Assembly (NCBI GenBank): GCA_041653495.1
Contig: JBAZFF010000027.1
Coordinates: forward strand, 1-6,259
From: JBAZFF01 sp041653495
Lineage (GTDB): Bacteria; Patescibacteriota; Minisyncoccia; Minisyncoccales; RBG-13-42-11
DNA: 6,259 bases
Direction: 5' to 3'
A program made the translations under genes and the position numbers. This document shows, one piece after another, positions 1 through 4,164 of this stretch. The first letter of the stretch is position 1, and each line of letters starts with the position of its first letter. The notes under the pieces are model-generated. The model saw only the letters and a program-made list of their open reading frames with translations. It was not told the origin of the DNA and ran no database searches.

Positions 1-40
1 CTCCGCGCTAAACTTGTTCCTGTCTAATGCCTTTTCCCCT

Positions 41-64
41 TTCGGATCTGGGAGCCAGTCCGAA
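41..64. other. Bulged perfect hairpin
   Basis: TTCGGA (41-46) and CTGG (48-51) pair with CCAG (55-58) and TCCGAA (59-64). This makes a 10-bp stem with a single bulged T and a 3-nt loop. No T-tract follows on either strand, so it does not look like an ordinary terminator. It may be an RNA element or protein site near the left edge. Confidence 0.45.
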
Positions 65-120
65 GTGACATGATTTATACATGCAATCGCCGTGCCAGTG
101 GCCTAGCAAAAAAGTGATAG

Positions 121-145
121 CCTAACAGCTTTTTGTTAGGTTTTT
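121..145 (+). terminator. Rho-independent terminator
   Basis: CCTAACA (121-127) pairs with TGTTAGG (134-140) around a 6-nt loop and is followed directly by TTTTT. It probably ends a plus-strand transcript entering from the left of the window. An A-run upstream (about 110-116) could give weak activity in the other direction. Confidence 0.7.
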
Positions 146-228
146 CGCTAACTTGTTATGGATGTTACAGTTATCACGTTTATAACTCTTTTAAAGCTTT
201 TTTCCCTTTTTTGCTTTCCTTCTCCTGT

Positions 229-242
229 GTCCGCCAGCGGAC
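229..242. promoter_or_regulatory. Palindromic site GTCCGC-CA-GCGGAC
   Basis: A perfect 6-bp inverted repeat separated by 2 bp lies in otherwise AT-rich DNA. A 2-nt loop is too tight for a good RNA hairpin, so a binding site for a dimeric protein is more likely. No bound protein is known. Confidence 0.4.
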
Positions 243-253
243 CGAAAACCATA

Positions 254-275
254 CCTAAAAAGCATCATTTTTAGG
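254..275. other. 8-bp perfect inverted repeat CCTAAAAA/TTTTTAGG
   Basis: CCTAAAAA (254-261) and TTTTTAGG (268-275) flank a 6-nt centre. It lies 7 bp before the first TGTAAA-type inverted repeat and is part of the same cluster of possible operators or hairpins. Confidence 0.4.
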
Positions 276-282
276 GCAAAAG

Positions 283-407
283 TGTAAAGCATTTTTACAA
301 GTTTTTCGTCCTTTTAGCTTTTTTCTCCCTTAAAGCCATTTTCTACCTATAGTTACGGGATTTTCAAAATGTGTAAAATAATTTTACAAGTGTAAAAATG
401 GCTTACA
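283..407. promoter_or_regulatory. Three TGTAA(A)-n-(T)TTACA inverted repeats
   Basis: Three operator-like sites share the half-site TGTAA. They are TGTAAA/TTTACA (283-299, 5-bp centre), TGTAAAAT/ATTTTACA (372-388, perfect 8-bp arms around one A) and TGTAA/TTACA (391-407, 7-bp centre). All span 17 bp, and the second and third start 19 bp apart. Equal length with the same half-site argues for one DNA-binding protein. The regulator and the regulated promoter are not identifiable here. Confidence 0.45.
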
Positions 408-446
408 GGCTAGGGATTACAGGTTGCGGGGATGAAAAACAAATTC

Positions 447-537
447 GCGCTGTAAGGCTTCCAGAGAGGCAAAAAGTTAAAAGGCATACATACGTATAGG
501 TACTAGTAACATAATCGCGCTGGAAGCTTTACAGCGC
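447..537. repeat. 17-bp long-range inverted repeat
   Basis: GCGCTGTAAGGCTTCCA (447-463) is the reverse complement of 521-537 apart from one position. That position becomes a G-U pair in RNA, so 17 consecutive bases pair around a 57-nt loop. The loop contains the palindromes ATACGTAT (490-497) and TACTAGTA (501-508). The right arm also takes part in the short terminator hairpin at 517-537, so the two folds compete. Confidence 0.55.
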
Positions 538-545
538 ATTTTTTG
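517..545 (+). terminator. Putative terminator with two alternative stems
   Basis: GCGCTG (517-522) pairs with CAGCGC (532-537) and is followed by ATTTTTTG. The same 3' arm can instead pair with 447-463 to make a longer stem that also ends at the T-tract. Either fold could terminate plus-strand transcription. The upstream half would then be a structured RNA of about 100 nt, but no convincing promoter for it is visible. Confidence 0.5.
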
Positions 546-596
546 ATGTATGCAGGATAGGCTGTCGGAATAGGATATGCTGTAAGCAAAGTCTAT

Positions 597-662
597 CCTT
601 ACCTTGCCCTGTCTTGATCCTGTCAATATCCTGTCATGTCCTTATCTTATCCCTGTCTTGAC
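597..662. repeat. 11-bp phased direct-repeat array (iteron-like)
   Basis: Six consecutive 11-bp units start at 597, 608, 619, 630, 641 and 652. Four begin with exact CCTGTC (608, 619, 630, 652). The units at 597 (CCTTAC) and 641 (CTTATC) are degenerate. The sequence CCCTGTCTTGA occurs twice, at 607-617 and 651-661. An 11-bp period places every site on about the same face of the helix, as in iterons or partition sites. No replication or partition gene is in the window. Confidence 0.55.
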
Positions 663-691
663 ATGCTGTATCCTAGACATAGTCTATACCC

Positions 692-713
692 TGCGTGCGT
701 GCGTGCGCGCGTA
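692..713. repeat. 22-bp alternating purine/pyrimidine tract
   Basis: A perfect pyrimidine-purine alternation is built from TGCG repeats followed by CGCGCG. It lies about 30 bp after the 11-bp array and just before an ACGCGT palindrome (716-721) and AT-rich DNA. Such tracts can adopt Z-DNA under negative supercoiling. The sequence is direct; the biological role is inference. Confidence 0.5.
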
Positions 714-942
714 AAACGCGTACTAGGTGTTAGTGGATTTTTGAGGATAAACTTTAAAAAAGAAAAAAGCTATAATGGCATAAAGCATTTGGTTTCTGTT
801 ATACTTATTATTTGTGTTATGATTTATGTTTGACCGGGAGGGGTAAATAAGACGAAGGAACTGCTTGCTAGGATTGCCCGTTAAGGCTCGTGTGTGCCAG
901 CGTGGGCGATTATTTTTGACAACGCGGGCTCGGTTATGGGTA

Positions 943-976
943 TCGATTTACGCTTGCCTTATCTGTCGTAAATCGA
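943..976. other. 10-bp perfect inverted repeat with extra outer stem
   Basis: TCGATTTACG (943-952) and CGTAAATCGA (967-976) flank a 14-nt loop. On the 3' side GAGCC (977-981) follows without a gap and can pair with GGCTC (927-931), leaving an 11-nt bulge on the 5' side. Its sequence is unrelated to the other hairpins in the window. It could be a small structured RNA or a protein-binding hairpin. Confidence 0.45.
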
Positions 977-1090
977 GAGCCTCCGTCCCTTCCACAGCTT
1001 CTTTCCCCTCCTTACATCCTCTACAGTCTCTTTTTTCTTTCACAGCCTCTCTTCCCCCTCCCGAGCCTCTACAGTCTTTCTTTTTTCTCT

Positions 1091-1145
1091 GAGCCTCTTT
1101 CTCCCGAGGCTCTTTTTCCCCTGAGCCTCTTTCTCCTGAGGCTCT
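1091..1145 (+). repeat. Tandem duplicated GAGCCTC/GAGGCTC hairpins
   Basis: Two copies of a 23-bp unit lie 32 bp apart (1091-1113 and 1123-1145), differing at one position. Each is GAGCCTC, an 8-nt pyrimidine loop, then GAGGCTC. The first is followed by TTTTT and reads as a rho-independent terminator in the plus direction. The second runs into the first 39-bp element. Confidence 0.6.
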
Positions 1146-1180
1146 CCTATTTATTTTAGTAATGGAAATTTTGAAAGGCT
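1142..1180. repeat. 39-bp dispersed element, copy 1
   Basis: It begins CTCTCCTAT, has a T-rich stretch, then AATGGAAATTTTGA. It shares the start and the GAAATTTTGA-like end with copies at 1257, 1812 and 1950, all exactly 39 bp without gaps. It follows directly on the duplicated GAGCCTC hairpins. Confidence 0.55.
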
Positions 1181-1192
1181 TCTTTTTTCTCT

Positions 1193-1240
1193 GAGTCTCT
1201 AGAGATGGTGGAAACGGCAGAGACTCTTTTTCTCTTTTCT
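1193..1240 (+). terminator. Hairpin GAGTCTCT/AGAGACTC with T-rich tail
   Basis: GAGTCTCT (1193-1200) pairs with AGAGACTC (1219-1226) around 18 nt and is followed by TTTTTCTCTTTT. It looks like a plus-strand terminator and uses the same GAGnCTC arm theme as the neighbouring hairpins. Confidence 0.5.
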
Positions 1241-1256
1241 CCTCCTCCTCCCGAGG

Positions 1257-1295
1257 CTCTCCTATCTTTTTGGGGAATTGAAATTTTGAGCCTCT
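1257..1295. repeat. 39-bp dispersed element, copy 2
   Basis: It begins CTCTCCTATCTTTTT and continues GGGGAATTGAAATTTTGAG. Its outer ends carry GAGGCTC (1253-1259) and GAGCCTC (1288-1294), an inverted repeat, so this copy as a whole can fold back. A 9-bp inverted repeat CTCTAGAGT/ACTCTAGAG (1292-1300 with 1310-1318) overlaps its right end. Confidence 0.6.
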
Positions 1296-1371
1296 AGAGT
1301 ACTGCGGAGACTCTAGAGAAGGGAGTAAACGACAGAGGCTTTTCTTTTTTCATTTTTTATTCATTTTTAGG

Positions 1372-1401
1372 TTGACTTAGGTAAATTAAAAATGGTATAA
1401 T
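1372..1401 (+). promoter_or_regulatory. Strong extended -10 promoter for 1449-1688
   Basis: TTGACT (1372-1377) is separated by 18 bp from TATAAT (1396-1401), which is preceded by TGG, an extended -10. Transcription should start near 1408, giving a leader of about 40 nt. The 16-mer TTAAAAATGGTATAAT here is identical in the minus-strand promoter at 4096-4111, so both units probably share a polymerase or timing. Confidence 0.85.
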
Positions 1402-1448
1402 CTGGGTGTGCTTTTTAACAGGTTATAACTTGAAAGAAAGGCTAAAAG

Positions 1449-1688
1449 ATGAAAGATCCAAAAGATTTAAAGGTTATAGATTTGGGGTATCATATCGGCG
1501 CATTCGCAAAGGATGCGGAAGGGAATGTGTTTTACACATTCGAGGATGAATTTGCGGAAGCAGAGGATTGGCATAATGCAGAAGATGATGCGCCTGACGC
1601 GGATAGCTTCGCATCAGATGAAATTGGGGAACTCTTCTTGAAGGCATGGCAAGCGATTGTCGAGCTTGTTAAGGCGATGAAAGTTTAA
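1449..1688 (+). CDS. Very acidic small protein of unknown function
   Basis: I do not recognise this 79-aa protein. It has about 20 Asp/Glu against 7 Lys and no Arg, and the acidic residues cluster in the middle (about residues 30-60). The N-terminal part looks like short beta strands (KVIDLGYHIGAFAKD, then NVFYTFEDEF), and the C-terminus (about 57-79) looks like one amphipathic helix. There is no signal peptide or membrane segment. An AAAGG ribosome binding site lies 7 nt before the ATG. It is the only plus-strand gene and has its own strong promoter (1372-1401) and terminator (1713-1750), so it is probably made in quantity. Small, highly acidic phage proteins are sometimes DNA mimics that block restriction or other DNA-binding enzymes. 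That is only a possibility here. Confidence 0.8.
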   Translation: MKDPKDLKVIDLGYHIGAFAKDAEGNVFYTFEDEFAEAEDWHNAEDDAPDADSFASDEIGELFLKAWQAIVELVKAMKV

Positions 1689-1712
1689 GAGTTTAAAGGT
1701 TTAAAATAAAGG

Positions 1713-1750
1713 GGGAAGGCTTTGATAAACAAAAGCCTTCCCTTTCTTTT
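1713..1750 (+). terminator. Rho-independent terminator of the acidic-protein gene
   Basis: GGGAAGGCTTT (1713-1723) pairs perfectly with AAAGCCTTCCC (1732-1742) around an 8-nt loop, followed by TTTCTTTTT. It starts 25 bp after the stop codon and marks the end of a one-gene unit. Confidence 0.9.
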
Positions 1751-1811
1751 TACTTCAATAAAAAAGAGACTGTAGAGAAGAGGATAAAAGAAAAGGCTCG
1801 TCTTCTGTAGA

Positions 1812-1850
1812 CTCTCCTATCTTTTTGAGGGATTTTATTTTTGAGGAGCC
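1812..1850. repeat. 39-bp dispersed element, copy 3
   Basis: It begins CTCTCCTATCTTTTT, then GAGGGATTTTATTTTTGAGG. The first 15 bases are identical to copy 2, and divergence rises toward the right end. It lies between two CTGTAGA-type motifs. Confidence 0.55.
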
Positions 1851-1868
1851 TTTGTATAAAAACAAAAG

Positions 1869-1904
1869 CTGTAGAGACTGTAAACGGGAGTAGAGTCTCT
1901 ACAG
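1869..1904. other. Perfect 11-bp hairpin CTGTAGAGACT/AGTCTCTACAG
   Basis: Arms 1869-1879 and 1894-1904 enclose a 14-nt loop. The same 11-bp arms recur at 4218-4228/4262-4272 with a completely different loop, so the arms rather than the loop are the conserved part. Confidence 0.6.
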
Positions 1905-1949
1905 GGGTACAGAAGGGAAGTGAGACTGTAGAGGGCTTTCCTTCCGAGC

Positions 1950-1988
1950 CTCTCCTATTTTTTCGGGGAATGGAAATTTCGGGAGCCC
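1950..1988. repeat. 39-bp dispersed element, copy 4
   Basis: It begins CTCTCCTATTTTTT, then CGGGGAATGGAAATTTC. It matches copies 1 and 2 across most of its length and runs directly into the GGGAGCC/GGCTCCC hairpin that follows. Confidence 0.55.
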
Positions 1989-2010
1989 CTTTCAGTTACG
2001 TGAGGCTCCC
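1981..2010 (-). terminator. Hairpin downstream of operon C (possible terminator)
   Basis: GGGAGCC (1981-1987) pairs with GGCTCCC (2004-2010) around 16 nt. It lies 21 bp past the stop codon of the last gene of operon C, so it is well placed to end that transcript. The following minus-strand bases (GAAATTTCC) lack a proper T-tract, so termination is uncertain. Confidence 0.35.
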
Positions 2011-2031
2011 ATTTGGCTTAAAGCGTTTCCT

Positions 2032-2319
2032 TTACTTCAACTCCTCCCTTTGATATACATGATAAAGCTCAGAAGAAGCCTCCACCTGAAACTCCTCTAT
2101 TCCTACCATGCAGATTACGCTGTTTCCGCAGTAGAGAGCGTGAGTGTGAGCTGCATAGGGGCGGTAGAGGTGGATGAAGGTGCGCTTATAAACATTGTCA
2201 ACCTCTATACGCTTCACGAGTGCTGTAGCGAAAGCACCGTCTCCCATAAAAGGAATTCTGACGGTATCCCCCGGTTTCAGTTCTGTAGCTGGTACGACGA
2301 AATCATATTTAGTTGGCAT
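2032..2319 (-). CDS. Small phage-type hypothetical protein, predicted beta-rich
   Basis: This is a 95-aa protein and the last gene of operon C. Residues 13-28 (ELKPGDTVRIPFMGDG), 30-40 (FATALVKRIEV) and 47-55 (TFIHLYRPY) read as successive beta strands with a 'PGDTVRIPF' turn, as in small SH3-like barrels. From memory, short phage proteins with an LKPGDTVR...HLYRPY pattern are widespread but have no assigned function; I could not search to confirm. Four His and two Cys lie in residues 50-70 without a clear metal-binding pattern. Its ATG overlaps the end of the upstream gene by 11 bp, and its ribosome binding site (GGAGAAAGGA) lies inside that gene, so the two are translationally coupled. Confidence 0.75.
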   Translation of the reverse strand: MPTKYDFVVPATELKPGDTVRIPFMGDGAFATALVKRIEVDNVYKRTFIHLYRPYAAHTHALYCGNSVICMVGIEEFQVEASSELYHVYQREELK

Positions 2320-2647
2320 CTTTTTTTCCTTTCTCCTCTTTCGCTTCTTCTCTCTTTTTTTCTTCTTCTGCCCAATAGGTATCAGGAGTTCTTCGAGTTA
2401 AAATTGTGTGAAAGATATCTCCTAATCCCTTTGCGCGCTCCCGTACTTGCTGGTCAATCTCCCGTGAATAGGCACCTGTTATATCAATACGAGCATCAGT
2501 AATTGATACGGAGATGTCATACAGGAAATCTGAGAGTTCATGGAAACCAATAGAATTCAAAGCCTCAGCCTTCTCGTTAAGTTCTATAGAGATACAACGA
2601 AGCTCGTTAGCTCTTGCGTGAAGAGTATCGAGAAAAGTCTTGGTCAT
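2309..2647 (-). CDS. Helical protein with charged C-terminal tail, unknown function
   Basis: This 112-aa protein is not recognised. Residues 1-85 look almost wholly alpha-helical, with heptad-like spacing of hydrophobic residues (for example TFLDTLHARANELRCISIEL, then FLYDISVSI), suggesting a helical bundle or coiled coil. From residue 92 it becomes a charged tail of Glu and Lys (WAEEEKKREEAKEEKGKK). That tail is encoded by purine-rich DNA that also holds the ribosome binding site of the next gene. The start has an AAAGGA-type site about 7 nt upstream. It is the middle gene of operon C, with a 40-bp gap from the gene before and an 11-bp overlap with the gene after. There is no membrane or signal segment. 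Confidence 0.75.
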   Translation of the reverse strand: MTKTFLDTLHARANELRCISIELNEKAEALNSIGFHELSDFLYDISVSITDARIDITGAYSREIDQQVRERAKGLGDIFHTILTRRTPDTYWAEEEKKREEAKEEKGKKDAN

Positions 2648-2687
2648 TTTTCTTTTCCTTTCTTTCCCTTTTTACAGCAGCCAAAGC

Positions 2688-3059
2688 CTAAAAGATCCCC
2701 GCAGCCGCTCTCTGCTCCTCAAAGAATTTCTCAACAACCTCTGAGAATCTCCATATGTGAACCTTCACAAAGTTAAGGGGAAAGCGTCTCTTTGTGTCGA
2801 TGAAGATCCCAGAAGAAAGAATCTCCTTAATAAAGGGAGCATTTTCGCTATATGTCTTAACGCAGAATTCTCCTTTCTGGAGAGGAACTCCGGGACAGTT
2901 CAGGGTGAGTTTTAAATAGGAGCTGAGGTCGGTGCAAGAGATGTAAAGAAGAGCTGTGCCGCCTTCTGCATATGTAGCTGCAGAGAGAAAGCACTTCTCT
3001 CCGTTGTGGAAGATTATGTGGAAATCGGGGATCTTTAAGTTTTCAGTAGTCTCGTTCAT
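2688..3059 (-). CDS. Conserved mobile-element hypothetical protein with KTYSEN motif
   Basis: This 123-aa protein is the first gene of operon C. It follows a pattern I recall from a broad family of small hypothetical proteins on phages and plasmids: 'GGTALLYI' (33-40), then a strand ending 'LTLNCPGVPL' (51-60), 'GEFCVKTYSENAP' (63-75), 'GIFIDTKRRFP' (84-94) and 'FVKVHIWRF' (97-105). In other members the central motif reads K(T/D)(Y/W)SEN followed by tgr.vp.Gfv. The family name (possibly DUF4313) is not verified, and no activity is known to me. It is probably cytoplasmic and mixed alpha/beta. The ribosome binding site GGAGAAGG lies directly before the ATG. Promoter at 3106-3134. Confidence 0.8.
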   Translation of the reverse strand: MNETTENLKIPDFHIIFHNGEKCFLSAATYAEGGTALLYISCTDLSSYLKLTLNCPGVPLQKGEFCVKTYSENAPFIKEILSSGIFIDTKRRFPLNFVKVHIWRFSEVVEKFFEEQRAAAGIF

Positions 3060-3105
3060 TTCCTTCTCCTCTTTTCTTCATGGTTTTAAAAACATTCTCT
3101 TTTTA

Positions 3106-3134
3106 AGTATAAAACAAAAAGGGAAAGAAAACAA
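3106..3134 (-). promoter_or_regulatory. Promoter of operon C
   Basis: On the minus strand TTGTTT (3134-3129) is followed by 17 bp and TATACT (3111-3106). Transcription should start near 3099, giving a 40-nt leader, longer than for operons A and B. The sequence AACCCTTGxTTTC around the -35 is shared with the operon B promoter. Confidence 0.75.
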
Positions 3135-3185
3135 GGGTTTTTTGGGAAAAAATGAAGAAAACCGATGCTCGGTAGTTCTCTGAAA

Positions 3186-3223
3186 GACTCTACAGGGTCT
3201 CTTCTTCGGTAGAGACTGTGGAG
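3186..3223. other. Boundary hairpin between operons B and C
   Basis: CTCTACAG (3188-3195) pairs with CTGTGGAG (3216-3223), with one G-U pair. Alternatively GTCTCT (3197-3202) pairs with AGAGAC (3211-3216). This is the CTGTAGAG-type hairpin found at every transcription-unit boundary in the window. Confidence 0.5.
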
Positions 3224-3234
3224 GAGATATATAA

Positions 3235-3274
3235 AGGGAAAAAAGAAAGAGGAGAAGCTTTTAAAAGTCTCTCC
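3235..3274 (-). terminator. Terminator of operon B
   Basis: GGAGA (minus strand, 3274-3270) pairs with TCTCC (3255-3251) and closes on the self-complementary core CTTTTAAAAG. On the minus strand it is followed by TCTTTCTTTTTT. It lies 27 bp after the stop codon at 3301. The plus-strand side is followed by CCTTTTCTTCTCTTT, so it may work in both directions. Confidence 0.65.
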
Positions 3275-3300
3275 CCTTTTCTTCTCTTTATTAAACAGCC

Positions 3301-3657
3301 TCAGCTGAAGGGATTAAACGGAACCACGTCAGCCTCTTTCTGTCTTCTCTCCTTCTCGTCAAAGTTATGAGCTATGATTGTAGCCTTCAGGGATCGCAGA
3401 AGAGTTATGTTATCGATCACGAAATCGACAAGGTCTTTGGACTCCTTCAAGCCTAGACCGTATGCCATGTCGGGGGAAGAGACCATGCGAAAAGTGGAAG
3501 AGACTGCGCGGACGATCTTAATAGCTGTGATCTTTCTGCCCTCTCCTACATTCTCCACAATCTCGTAAACGAGAAGGAGGAAGTCAAAGGAATAGTGCTT
3601 GTCATAGATGCAAATGGAAAGGGATGCTCGGCCTGAAGGACCGCTGAAGGTTAACAT
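3301..3657 (-). CDS. Protein resembling the ribosomal protein bL12 (L7/L12) C-terminal domain, with an insertion
   Basis: In this 118-aa protein, residues 42-50 (KITAIKIVR) and 67-78 (GLGLKESKDLVD) match the two halves of the best-conserved stretch of bL12, in E. coli KVAVIKAVR...GLGLKEAKDLVE. Equivalents of E. coli K65, I69, K70, R73, K81 and K84, which lie on the face that contacts translational GTPases, are kept. A strand-like SFDFLLLV (23-30) precedes them, as in the domain. In bL12 only three residues separate R73 from the GLGLK glycine; here there are sixteen (51-66), an insertion of about 13. The bL12 N-terminal dimerisation domain and hinge are absent, and the C-terminus is a charged tail. 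It is probably not a replacement ribosomal protein; it might contact translation factors or simply reuse the fold. Ribosome binding site AAGGAG. Second gene of operon B, 43 bp after the first. Confidence 0.75.
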   Translation of the reverse strand: MLTFSGPSGRASLSICIYDKHYSFDFLLLVYEIVENVGEGRKITAIKIVRAVSSTFRMVSSPDMAYGLGLKESKDLVDFVIDNITLLRSLKATIIAHNFDEKERRQKEADVVPFNPFS

Positions 3658-3700
3658 GGTTTTTTCTCCTTTTTCTTTCTAAAGGTTAAAGGTTAATGAA

Positions 3701-4075
3701 TTAAAACGTGCAACGTGTTAGCTCAGAAGGTCTGCAAATAATCTCTACGAGTTCATCTCCTCCGTTAAATCTAGCCTCCACGAGAATAAGAGGATATCCA
3801 TCCACGTCCGGGTAAACGCGAAGGATCTTCACAAACTGAGAATACATGGGAAGGTATGCTGTTGTATATCGGCGGAAGCGAACTAATATCTCCTCTTTCG
3901 TCTCTGCGGGTCTAAACGTAGCCTCGACAGTGAGACCCCGTTCTTGATACTCCTGAGCGAGAGTAGAACCCTGAGCAGCATAGTCCCCGTTTTTGTAATA
4001 ATATACAGGCTCTTGTAGACGGTCTGCGAGCGCTTGCATTTCAGCCGCTCTGTTTACTAGAATTCGCTGTGTCAT
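3701..4075 (-). CDS. Hypothetical protein, first gene of operon B
   Basis: I do not recognise this 124-aa protein. Residues 1-22 and 35-46 look helical. The middle (54-90) carries Arg/Tyr-rich segments (FRRYTTAYLPMY), followed by strands 'KILRVYPDVDGYPLILVEARF' (83-103) and 'ELVEIICRP' (108-116). Overall it appears to be a mixed alpha/beta cytoplasmic protein with no membrane segment. The promoter (4096-4124) is so close that the predicted transcript start (about 4089) leaves a leader of only about 14 nt, nearly all of it the GGAGGAGGG ribosome binding site. That suggests efficient, unregulated translation. Confidence 0.75.
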   Translation of the reverse strand: MTQRILVNRAAEMQALADRLQEPVYYYKNGDYAAQGSTLAQEYQERGLTVEATFRPAETKEEILVRFRRYTTAYLPMYSQFVKILRVYPDVDGYPLILVEARFNGGDELVEIICRPSELTRCTF

Positions 4076-4095
4076 AATCTTTTCCCTCCTCCATC

Positions 4096-4124
4096 ATTAT
4101 ACCATTTTTAAAAATAGAAATCAA
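4096..4124 (-). promoter_or_regulatory. Extended -10 promoter of operon B
   Basis: On the minus strand TTGATT (4124-4119), 17 bp, then TATAAT (4101-4096) preceded by TGG. It shares a 16-bp block with the plus-strand promoter at 1386-1401 and AACCCTTG around the -35 with the operon C promoter. Confidence 0.85.
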
Positions 4125-4164
4125 GGGTTTTTCGTTTTCTTTTTTCTTTTTTCTTCATTTTTAT

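Larger units (their letters stand above)
1..1370. other. Long non-coding, structure-rich region (candidate replication/partition/regulatory region)
   Basis: I see no credible gene here. The two possible open frames (636-833 and 865-1092) run through repeats and simple sequence and have no ribosome binding site. In order the region holds a bulged hairpin (41-64), a terminator (121-145), a chain of perfect inverted repeats (229-407), a long-range inverted repeat ending in a T-tract (447-545), an 11-bp phased repeat array (597-662), alternating purine/pyrimidine DNA (692-713), an AT-rich stretch (about 735-830), an isolated 10-bp hairpin (943-976) and a pyrimidine-rich tract packed with GAGCCTC/GAGTCTC hairpins (985-1345). 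Phased repeats beside alternating and AT-rich DNA are typical of origins or centromere-like sites, but no exact DnaA box (TTATCCACA) was found, so the role stays open. Confidence 0.5.
1765..2010. repeat. Convergent intergenic boundary cluster of hairpin elements
   Basis: This gap between the plus-strand gene and the end of operon C holds no gene. It contains GAGACTGTAGAG motifs (1767-1778, 1922-1933), two 39-bp elements (1812-1850, 1950-1988), a perfect hairpin CTGTAGAGACT/AGTCTCTACAG (1869-1904) and a hairpin GGGAGCC/GGCTCCC (1981-2010). The same motifs recur at the other transcription-unit boundaries. Confidence 0.6.

Noticed and set aside
1..120. tRNA or tRNA-like structure at the left edge
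   Set aside because: The hairpin at 41-64 has no associated T-loop (GGTTCGA-like) sequence or cloverleaf arms.
160..180. DnaA box near TTATCACG
   Set aside because: It differs from TTATCCACA at several positions and no other box is nearby, so origin assignment cannot rest on it.
741..776. Promoter with TATAAT at 771-776
   Set aside because: The nearest -35-like hexamer (TTGAGG, 741-746) is 24 bp away, and no gene follows within 600 bp.
636..833. 65-codon plus-strand open frame
   Set aside because: It starts inside the 11-bp repeat array and runs through the alternating TGCG tract, without a ribosome binding site or protein-like composition.
916..945. Promoter with consensus TTGACA at 916-921
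   Set aside because: No acceptable -10 lies 16-18 bp downstream; the nearest candidate (TATCGA, 941-946) is at 19 bp and poor.
865..1092. 75-codon plus-strand open frame
   Set aside because: Its second half is translated pyrimidine-rich hairpin repeats (Ser/Pro/Phe/Leu low complexity) and no ribosome binding site precedes it.
1142..1988. Possible CRISPR array
   Set aside because: The 39-bp copies are irregularly spaced (76 to over 500 bp apart), diverged, separated by a gene, and there are no spacer-sized intervals or cas genes.
2050..2502. 150-codon plus-strand open frame
   Set aside because: It is antisense to two well-supported minus-strand genes with good ribosome binding sites and has none itself. 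The same holds for 4511-4867 and 4988-5296.
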